From positions 1-10,350 of the forward strand of contig CADCVT010000453.1 of the NCBI GenBank assembly GCA_902806215.1: a stretch of DNA of 10,350 nt, given 5' to 3'. Position 1 is the first letter of the stretch; every line of letters begins with the position of its first letter. Below the pieces are notes generated by a model that had not been told where the DNA came from, made no database searches, and saw nothing but the letters and a program-made list of their open reading frames with translations. Made by a program: the position numbers and the translations under genes. This document shows positions 5,569 to 10,350 of the stretch, piece after piece. This DNA is from an uncultured Solirubrobacteraceae bacterium (GTDB lineage: Bacteria > Actinomycetota > Thermoleophilia > Solirubrobacterales > Solirubrobacteraceae).

Positions 5569-5619
5569 ATGGGGCCTTCGGCTACCCCGCACGCTGGTCG
5601 TGTAGCCATACTGCGGCGG
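5569..5619. promoter_or_regulatory. Divergent promoter region, small acidic gene / metallophosphoesterase
   Basis: These 51 bp separate the minus-strand ATG (5568) from the phosphoesterase ATG (5620). CATACT at 5607-5612 could be a -10 for the rightward gene, which would put transcription start at or next to its ATG (leaderless). No matching -35 is seen. An in-frame ATG at 5569 overlaps a CATATG shared with the divergent gene. Confidence 0.35.
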
Positions 5620-6462
5620 ATGGAAGCGGCCATCAGGCGCGCACTTCCGATCGGTGCCGCCGCGGCCGCGGCCTCCGCCGCCGGTCTCGCGGCGTGGTCG
5701 GTGTGGTTCGAGCCCCGGCGCGTCGTCGTGCGCCGGGTGACGCTCGAGCTGCCGCGGTGGCCGGCGCGCTGGGACGGCTTCCGGATCGCGCTCGTCAGCG
5801 ACCTGCACGCCGGGTCGCCCCACGTCGACCTGGACCGCGTCGAGCGCGTCGTCGAGATCGCGCAGTCGCTGAAGCCCGACCTCGTCGCCTTGCTCGGCGA
5901 CTACGTCGACGACAGCTCGGTGATGGGGACGGAGATGCCGGCCGAGGCGGTCGCGGTCCTGCTCGGGCGCCTGCGCGCGCCGCTGGGGACCGTCGCCGTG
6001 CTCGGCAACCACGACTGGGCCGTCGACGGCGACCGCATCCGCGGCGCGCTGCGCGACGCGGGGATCCGCGTGCTCGAGAACGAGGCCGTCGCCGTGCACG
6101 ACGACCTCTGGGTCGCCGGCCTCGCCGACCCCTACCACCGCGAGGTCGACGTCGAGGCGGCGCTCGAGGCCGTTCCCGACGGGGCGCCGGCGCTGCTGTT
6201 CAGCCACGACCCCGACCTGTTTTCGCGCGTCCCCGAGCGCGTCGCGCTGACGCTCAGCGGCCACACGCACGGCGGCCAGCTCGCGGTGCCCGGGCTCCGG
6301 GCGGCGTGGACGCCGTCGCGGTTCGGCGAGCGCTACGCCGGCGGCCACGTCGTCGAGGGCGGCCGTCACCTGTTCATCGGCCGAGGGGTCGGCACGAGCC
6401 GCCTGCCGATCCGCCTCGGCGCGCCGCCCGAGGTCGTCCTGCTCGAGCTGCGGCCGGGCTAG
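5620..6462 (+). CDS. Membrane-anchored metallophosphoesterase (YkuE/YaeI type)
   Basis: The 280-residue product has an N-terminal hydrophobic anchor (ALPIGAAAAAASAAGLAAWS, 8-27) followed by a calcineurin-like phosphoesterase domain with every metal-binding motif: DLH (61-63), GDYVDD (93-98), GNHD (129-132), FSHDP (194-198) and GHTHGGQ (214-220). These bind a two-metal centre that hydrolyses phosphoester or pyrophosphate bonds. The anchored YkuE/YaeI/LpxG-like subgroup is often placed on lipid or membrane-linked substrates, but the substrate here is not visible. An upstream in-frame ATG at 5569 would add 17 residues (starting MGPSATPHAGRV) that do not look like a signal peptide, so 5620 is preferred despite a weak ribosome site. 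Its TAG overlaps the stop of the convergent Rieske gene. Confidence 0.9.
   Translation: MEAAIRRALPIGAAAAAASAAGLAAWSVWFEPRRVVVRRVTLELPRWPARWDGFRIALVSDLHAGSPHVDLDRVERVVEIAQSLKPDLVALLGDYVDDSSVMGTEMPAEAVAVLLGRLRAPLGTVAVLGNHDWAVDGDRIRGALRDAGIRVLENEAVAVHDDLWVAGLADPYHREVDVEAALEAVPDGAPALLFSHDPDLFSRVPERVALTLSGHTHGGQLAVPGLRAAWTPSRFGERYAGGHVVEGGRHLFIGRGVGTSRLPIRLGAPPEVVLLELRPG
6459..6462. other. Overlapping convergent stop codons (CTAG)
   Basis: The tetramer CTAG supplies TAG to the rightward phosphoesterase (6460-6462) and TAG to the leftward Rieske gene (complement of 6459-6461). There is no room for a terminator, so each transcript must run into the antisense of the other gene or stop inside it. Confidence 0.9.
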
Positions 6463-7979
6463 GCCGGCGGGTCGCGCTTCTCGAGCGGCTCGGCCGCCGG
6501 CCCGGCGAGCACCTCGCCGTCGGGGTCGAAGCGCGAGCCGTGGCACGGGCAGTCCCACGAGCGGTCCGCGTCGTTCCAGCGCGTCAGGCAGCCGAGGTGC
6601 GTGCACCGCAGCGACACCGCGTGCAGGCCGCCGGCGTCGTCGCGGTAGACGCCGACCTTGCCGGCGCCGCTGCGCACGACGCGTGCCTCGCCCGCGGGCA
6701 CGTCCTCCGAGGAGGAGACCTCCGCCGGCCGCGCGCGGTCGCCGAAGAAGTGCACGCCGACGTGGGCCTGGAGCTTGGCCACCTCGGGCGCGCTCTTGAC
6801 CGTCAGCCGGTTCGGGTCGAAGCGCTCGGCGTACAGGTTCTCGCGCCCGGCGATGAGGTCCGAGATCACCGTGGCCGCGACGGTGCCGTTCGTCATCCCC
6901 CACTTCATGTAGCCGGTGCCGACCCACATCGTGTCGACGCCCGGGGCGTAACGGCCGATGTACGGCAGGTGGTCGACGGGCTTGCCGTCCTGCGTCGACC
7001 AGCGGTACGGCACGTCGATGACGTCCCAGTGCTTGGTCGCGAACTCGGTCAGCGACTCGTAGCGGTCGGGCTGCGCGTCCTTCGCGCCGGTCTGGTGGCC
7101 TTCGCCGCCGACGAGCAGCCAGCTCTCGCCGTCGTGCTCGAACGGGCGCACCGACCGAGTCGGCTGCCCGGCGGTGATCGCCATGCCGTCGACGGCCCGG
7201 CCGCCGCGCACGCGCGCCGCGACGAGGTACGACCGCGTCGCCTCGATGCGCGCGAAGAAGATCCCGCGGTCGAGCAGCGGGTAGTTCGTCGCGACCACCA
7301 CGTGCTCGGCGGTCACCTTCGCGCCGCCCTCGGTCTCGAGCGTGTACGGCGAGCGCGCGCTGACGTGCCGCACAGGCGTCGTCTCGTAGACGTCGCCGCG
7401 CAGCGTCTCCCCCAGCCCGCGGACGTACTCGGCGGGGTTCATCTGGGCCTGGTTCTCCAGCCGCGCCGCGAGCGGGACGTCGAACGGCAGCGGCGTGCCG
7501 CTCCCCTCCACCCGCTGCACCGCGAGGCCGGCGGCCTCGGCGGCGGCGATGACCTGCTCGACGTCGGAGACCTCCTGCTCGTCGCCCGCGTACGTATGGT
7601 CGGCGAGCCGCTCCCAGGAGCACTCGATGCCGTGCTCGCGGACGAGCCCCTCCATCGTCTCGATCGCCGCCAGGTTCGCCTGCGCGTAGTCGCGCACGCC
7701 GTCGTCGCCGTGCATCTGGCGGACCTGCTTGAGGACGGTCTCCTGGAGCGCGCTCGTCTTGGCGGTGGTGAAGCCGGTCGCGCCCGCGCCGACGGCGCCG
7801 CGCTCGAGGACCGCCACGGAGGCCCCGTCGCGCTTGAGCAGCAGCGCGGTCGTGATGCCGGCGATGCCGCCGCCGATGACGGCGACGTCGACGGTGATGT
7901 CGCGGTCGAGCTCGGGGTGCGGCCGGGCGTCGGCGCCGGCGAGGTCGAGCCAGAGCGAGTCGGTTCCACGAAGGGTCAT
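6459..7979 (-). CDS. FAD-dependent oxidoreductase with C-terminal Rieske [2Fe-2S] domain
   Basis: The 506-residue product has a DAO-type FAD fold at the N-terminus (VAVIGGGIAGITTALLLKR, dinucleotide motif 36-41, then GATGFTTAKTS at 66-76) and a late flavin-domain motif GTGYMKWGMTNG (354-365). It ends in a Rieske domain with CTHLGC (459-464) and CPCHG (477-481). Ligands are C459, H461, C477 and H480, and C464/C479 could form the disulfide of high-potential Rieske proteins. The architecture resembles the Bacillus YhfW group; the substrate is unknown, but an amine or amino-acid-like substrate fits the DAO family. There is no signal peptide. The ATG at 7979 leaves a 10-bp gap after the regulator stop, whereas the longer frame to 8021 would overlap that gene and adds a non-family leader. 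It is the last gene of the metal operon. Confidence 0.88.
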   Translation of the reverse strand: MTLRGTDSLWLDLAGADARPHPELDRDITVDVAVIGGGIAGITTALLLKRDGASVAVLERGAVGAGATGFTTAKTSALQETVLKQVRQMHGDDGVRDYAQANLAAIETMEGLVREHGIECSWERLADHTYAGDEQEVSDVEQVIAAAEAAGLAVQRVEGSGTPLPFDVPLAARLENQAQMNPAEYVRGLGETLRGDVYETTPVRHVSARSPYTLETEGGAKVTAEHVVVATNYPLLDRGIFFARIEATRSYLVAARVRGGRAVDGMAITAGQPTRSVRPFEHDGESWLLVGGEGHQTGAKDAQPDRYESLTEFATKHWDVIDVPYRWSTQDGKPVDHLPYIGRYAPGVDTMWVGTGYMKWGMTNGTVAATVISDLIAGRENLYAERFDPNRLTVKSAPEVAKLQAHVGVHFFGDRARPAEVSSSEDVPAGEARVVRSGAGKVGVYRDDAGGLHAVSLRCTHLGCLTRWNDADRSWDCPCHGSRFDPDGEVLAGPAAEPLEKRDPPA

Positions 7980-7989
7980 GCGACCCGCC

Positions 7990-8658
7990 CTACCCCACCT
8001 CCACGCGCATGGAGCGCGCAAGGGTCCCGCCGATCACCTCGTCGCCGCCGGGGAAGCGCAGGGTGAGCGGCCCGTCGAACGGCTGGCGGTCGACCAGCTC
8101 GAACCGGTCGCCGAGGCGGATCCCGCGCTCCTCGAGGTAGCGGAGCATCGCGGAGTCGGCGTCCGAGACGCGCACGAACACGGCTTGGTCGCCGACCTCC
8201 AGCCCCTCGAGCGCGCGCGTGTCCCCCTCGTCGATCTCGAGCTCGGCCGACGGGATCGGATCCCCGTGCGGGTCGTGCGTCGGATGGCCGAGCTTCGCCG
8301 CGATGCGCGCCTCGAGGTCCTCGGAGATCACGTGCTCGAGCGCTTCTGCCTCCTCGTGCACGCGGTCCCACGGCACGTCGAGGTGCTCGGCGAGGTAGAG
8401 CTCGAGCAGGCGGTGGTGGCGCAGGACCTCGAGCGCGACCCGCTCGCCCTTCGGCGTCAGCCGCACGCCCTTGTAGCGCGCGTGCTCGACGAGCCCGAGC
8501 TCGCCGAGCTTCTTGGCCATCGACGACGCCGACGCGGGCGTGACGTCGAGCCGCGCGGCGAGGTCGTTGGTGGCGACCGCACCGGTCTGCGAGCGGCGCT
8601 GCAGCGCATAGATCGCCTTCGCGTAGTCCTCGACCGCCGTGCTGAGCCCGCCCTCCAT
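7990..8658 (-). CDS. DtxR/MntR-family metal-responsive repressor
   Basis: The 222-residue product has an N-terminal winged helix (STAVEDYAKAIYALQRR; ASASSMAKKLGELGLVEH), a metal-binding/dimerisation domain (about 72-135) and a C-terminal FeoA/SH3-like domain (about 145-222). Aligned by eye to DtxR and MntR, the primary site is MntR-like: D11 stands where MntR has D8 (DtxR M10), E105 where MntR has E99 (DtxR C102), and H82, E108 and H109 are kept. Loss of the DtxR Met and Cys favours Mn2+ over Fe2+, an inference from known family determinants. MntR E11 is not matched (K14 here). With metal such proteins bind and repress promoters; the likely target is the start of this operon, beyond the window. 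The ATG at 8658 follows the transporter stop by 10 bp, with an AGAAAG ribosome site. Confidence 0.9.
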   Translation of the reverse strand: MEGGLSTAVEDYAKAIYALQRRSQTGAVATNDLAARLDVTPASASSMAKKLGELGLVEHARYKGVRLTPKGERVALEVLRHHRLLELYLAEHLDVPWDRVHEEAEALEHVISEDLEARIAAKLGHPTHDPHGDPIPSAELEIDEGDTRALEGLEVGDQAVFVRVSDADSAMLRYLEERGIRLGDRFELVDRQPFDGPLTLRFPGGDEVIGGTLARSMRVEVG

Positions 8659-8668
8659 CAGCCGCTTT

Positions 8669-9856
8669 CTACACGCTGACGAGCAGGCCGGTGCCGAACA
8701 TGATCGCCATGCCCGCGAGCAGGCCGCCGACCGCGACCGGGTGCAGCGTGCGCCCGCCCTCGTCGCGCAGCGCGTGCAGCAGCTGCACGATGACCTGGAC
8801 GATCGCGCCGGCGCCGAGGCCGAACAGGAACGCTGCGGCGCTCGCGTTGTACGCGGCCGCGCCGAGCCAGGCGCCCAGCACAGCGGGAGCGCCCGCGATG
8901 AGGCCGAGCAGCACGAGGCGCTTGAGCGTCGGGTTCGACGACGCGATCGGCGAGACGATCGCCAGGCCCTCGGTCGTGTTGTGGATCGCGAAGCCGATGA
9001 CGAGGAACGCGCCGAGGGCGAGCGCGCCGACCGCGTAGGCCGAGCCGATCGCGATCCCATCGCCGAAGTTGTGCAGGCCGATGCCGATGGCGATCATCAG
9101 CGCAAGCGTGCCCTTCTCCGCGCCGTTGCTCCGCGCCGCGAGCCACGACGACACGCCGCTCAGGCCGAGGAACGCGACCGCCGCGCCGACCCAGACGAGG
9201 GCCGCTCCGCCGAACGCCTGCGAGCCACCGCCGGCGATCTCGAGACCCTCGAGGACGGCGTCGATGCCGAGGACCGCGAGCAGGCCGACGGTCAGCGCCA
9301 TGATCCCGCGCAGCCAGCCCGCGGGGATCTGCCGCAGCCACGGCAGCCACAGCATCCCGAGCGCGACGGGGATGACGCCGACGTACACGCCGAGCAGCGC
9401 CATGAGCCAGAAGAACGACAGGTCGGTGCCCGGCGTCTCGACCGCGACGGGGATCTCGTGCTCGAGCGTGCCGCCGGTCGAGGTGAGCAGTGCGACGGTG
9501 TAGGCCTCGCCCTCGACCCACGGCTGGTCGACACGGATCTTCTCGGACTCCAGCCGGCCGATCGCGTTCTCGCCGCCGGTGAACGTCACGAACGCGTCGT
9601 TGACGAACGCCTGCGCTATGCGGACCTCGTCGGGACCGTCGTTGCGGACGGTCAGCTGGATCGTCCCGGGCTCGAGCACCGTGCGCTCGATCGAGAGCTC
9701 CTCGACCGGCGGCCCGGGACGCTCGCCGAGACCGGGCGCGCCGAGCAGCGCGAACGCCGCGATCAGCGCGGCGATGAGCGCCAGCGGCGCGAGGCCCGCG
9801 AGGAGGCGTGAGCCGGACGCGCGCGCCAGGCGGGGATCTGCGGTCTCGCTGCTCAT
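8669..9856 (-). CDS. ZIP-family divalent metal transporter with N-terminal extracytoplasmic domain
   Basis: The 395-residue product has an N-terminal membrane anchor (17-40), a soluble beta-rich domain (about 50-143, with LEPGTIQLTVRNDGPDEVRI, Ig/FixG-like), then eight helices of a ZIP transporter (about 146-170, 183-203, 217-237, 250-275, 278-300, 313-333, 340-360, 374-395). The metal motifs are HNFGDG (262-267) in ZIP helix 4, with Asp in place of the usual Glu, and HNTTEG (292-297) in helix 5. ZIP proteins bring Zn, Fe, Mn or similar ions into the cytoplasm. Plain bacterial ZIPs are about 250-300 residues, so the extra 145-residue front is an added module. There is no His-rich loop. The ATG at 9856 overlaps the oxidase TGA by ATGA; a longer frame upstream only duplicates oxidase coding sequence. 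Confidence 0.88.
   Translation of the reverse strand: MSSETADPRLARASGSRLLAGLAPLALIAALIAAFALLGAPGLGERPGPPVEELSIERTVLEPGTIQLTVRNDGPDEVRIAQAFVNDAFVTFTGGENAIGRLESEKIRVDQPWVEGEAYTVALLTSTGGTLEHEIPVAVETPGTDLSFFWLMALLGVYVGVIPVALGMLWLPWLRQIPAGWLRGIMALTVGLLAVLGIDAVLEGLEIAGGGSQAFGGAALVWVGAAVAFLGLSGVSSWLAARSNGAEKGTLALMIAIGIGLHNFGDGIAIGSAYAVGALALGAFLVIGFAIHNTTEGLAIVSPIASSNPTLKRLVLLGLIAGAPAVLGAWLGAAAYNASAAAFLFGLGAGAIVQVIVQLLHALRDEGGRTLHPVAVGGLLAGMAIMFGTGLLVSV
9853..9856 (-). other. ATGA stop/start overlap, multicopper oxidase to ZIP
   Basis: On the minus strand the TGA of the oxidase (9853-9855) and the ATG of the transporter (9854-9856) share an ATGA tetramer. This is the classic arrangement for translational coupling and fixes the transporter start. 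Confidence 0.9.
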
Positions 9857-10350
9857 GTGACCTCGAAGAAGCCCTGCCAGCCGAGCTCGGTGAACTCCGA
9901 CTGATGCGCGTGGAACATGAAGCGGCCCTTGTTGGCGAAGCGCCACTCGAGGATCCCGCGCTGGCCCTGGCACTGCATGACCGTGTCGGTGAGCTCGACC
10001 GGCTCGAGCGACGTGCCCGTCGGGAAGTAGTTGAAGAAGTTGCCGTGCAGGTGGAACGAGTTGATGAGGTCGTACTCGGTCATGTTCCCGAGGTAGACGC
10101 GGACGAGCTCGCCCTGCTTCACGCGGATCGGCGGGTCCATGTACGCGAAGCCGATGCCGTTGGCCGCGTAGATCTCGTTTGCACGGTCGAAGTTCGTGTC
10201 GAACCCGTGCATCATCATCATCATCTCGTCGGCCTCTTCGCGGCCGTCGGCGGGGTCGACGATGAACGCCCCGAAGAGCCCCTTGGCGATGTGCTCGGCC
10301 AGCGGGCGCACGTGGCAGTGGTAGAGGTGCATTCCGAACGGGATCGCGTC
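9853..10350 (-). CDS. Multicopper oxidase, C-terminal part (5' end beyond the window)
   Basis: About 165 C-terminal residues are visible; the frame is open at the right edge and the first in-frame ATG (10332) lies within a copper motif, so it is not the start. Copper motifs are HLYHCHVRPLAEHIAKGLFG (near 10276-10332), with a His-Cys-His group, a following His and a Leu in the axial type 1 position; SFHLHGNFFNYF (H-L-H at 10045-10053); and MFHAHQSEFTELGW (H-A-H at 9904-9912). This matches multicopper oxidases of the nitrite-reductase-like/two- or three-domain kind. They oxidise metals (Cu+, Fe2+, Mn2+) or phenols with O2, normally outside the membrane; a signal peptide would lie in the missing part. 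Five consecutive Met codons occur in DEMMMMMHGFDTNFD. It is the first visible gene of the operon and is coupled to the transporter. Confidence 0.88.
   Translation of the reverse strand, partial: DAIPFGMHLYHCHVRPLAEHIAKGLFGAFIVDPADGREEADEMMMMMHGFDTNFDRANEIYAANGIGFAYMDPPIRVKQGELVRVYLGNMTEYDLINSFHLHGNFFNYFPTGTSLEPVELTDTVMQCQGQRGILEWRFANKGRFMFHAHQSEFTELGWQGFFEVT
10210..10224 (+). repeat. (CAT)5 triplet repeat in the oxidase gene
   Basis: Five tandem CAT on the plus strand encode five Met in a row on the coding strand. Slippage would change the count of Met without a frameshift. It lies between two copper-binding segments. Confidence 0.7.

Noticed and set aside
4675..5619. Upstream in-frame extension of the metallophosphoesterase
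   Set aside because: Ser/Arg-rich sequence antisense to the eRF1-like and small acidic genes; the anchor and catalytic domain begin at 5620.
5239..7623. Very long minus-strand open frame across the phosphoesterase and Rieske genes
   Set aside because: Only its last 109 codons (from 5568) form the small acidic protein; the rest is low-complexity Arg/Ala sequence antisense or out of frame to two well-supported genes.
5694..8066. Long plus-strand open frame through the phosphoesterase and antisense to the Rieske gene
   Set aside because: Arg/Ala/Val-rich translation without motifs; a GC-rich shadow of the true genes.
8639..9811. Plus-strand open frame opposite the ZIP gene
   Set aside because: Composition is Arg/Glu/Asp-rich with no family motif, while the opposite strand has clear ZIP motifs and membrane helices.

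Overview
The window is very GC-rich, with strong G/C third-position bias, short intergenic gaps and actinobacterial-type genes. An HDOD-LuxR protein, an alanine/glutamate-rich small acidic protein, a bacterial eRF1/Vms1-like protein, a PilZ protein and a catalase-like heme protein together suggest an actinobacterium, most likely of the Thermoleophilia/Solirubrobacterales type. That placement is an inference from gene content, not a marker-gene identification. I recognise no rRNA, tRNA, CRISPR array, insertion sequence or phage gene.

Layout, left to right. (1) The 3' part of an HDOD/HD-domain signalling protein with a C-terminal LuxR helix-turn-helix reads rightward to 983. (2) A 357-bp convergent gap (984-1340) has no gene but is rich in dyads. 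At its exact middle sits an array of four alternating TGTAAGC/GCTTACA heptamers with 4-bp spacers, and the two flanks share further short blocks in mirror order. (3) A leftward pair encodes a small catalase-superfamily heme protein and a DUF72 protein; two nearly abutting perfect hairpins lie across their junction. (4) A PilZ protein reads rightward from a 44-bp divergent gap and meets, 3 bp apart at the stops, a small very basic protein read leftward. (5) A leftward pair encodes a small acidic protein and an eRF1/Vms1-like (baeRF) protein. (6) A membrane-anchored metallophosphoesterase reads rightward from 5620 and shares a CTAG stop overlap with the next leftward gene. (7) From the right edge to 6459 runs a compact leftward operon: multicopper oxidase (C-terminal part), ZIP metal transporter, DtxR/MntR-type metalloregulator, and an FAD oxidoreductase with a C-terminal Rieske domain.

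The operon in (7) is the most coherent functional unit. The oxidase and transporter genes overlap by ATGA and the other gaps are 10 bp. The order suggests metal oxidation or detoxification outside the membrane, transport by an 8-helix ZIP core carrying an extra extracytoplasmic domain, metal sensing by a regulator whose visible ligands look MntR-like (manganese) rather than DtxR-like, and an iron-sulfur redox enzyme. The other strong signal is the non-coding heptamer array, which looks like a cooperative operator or bidirectional structure but lies between two gene 3' ends, where no promoter would be expected.
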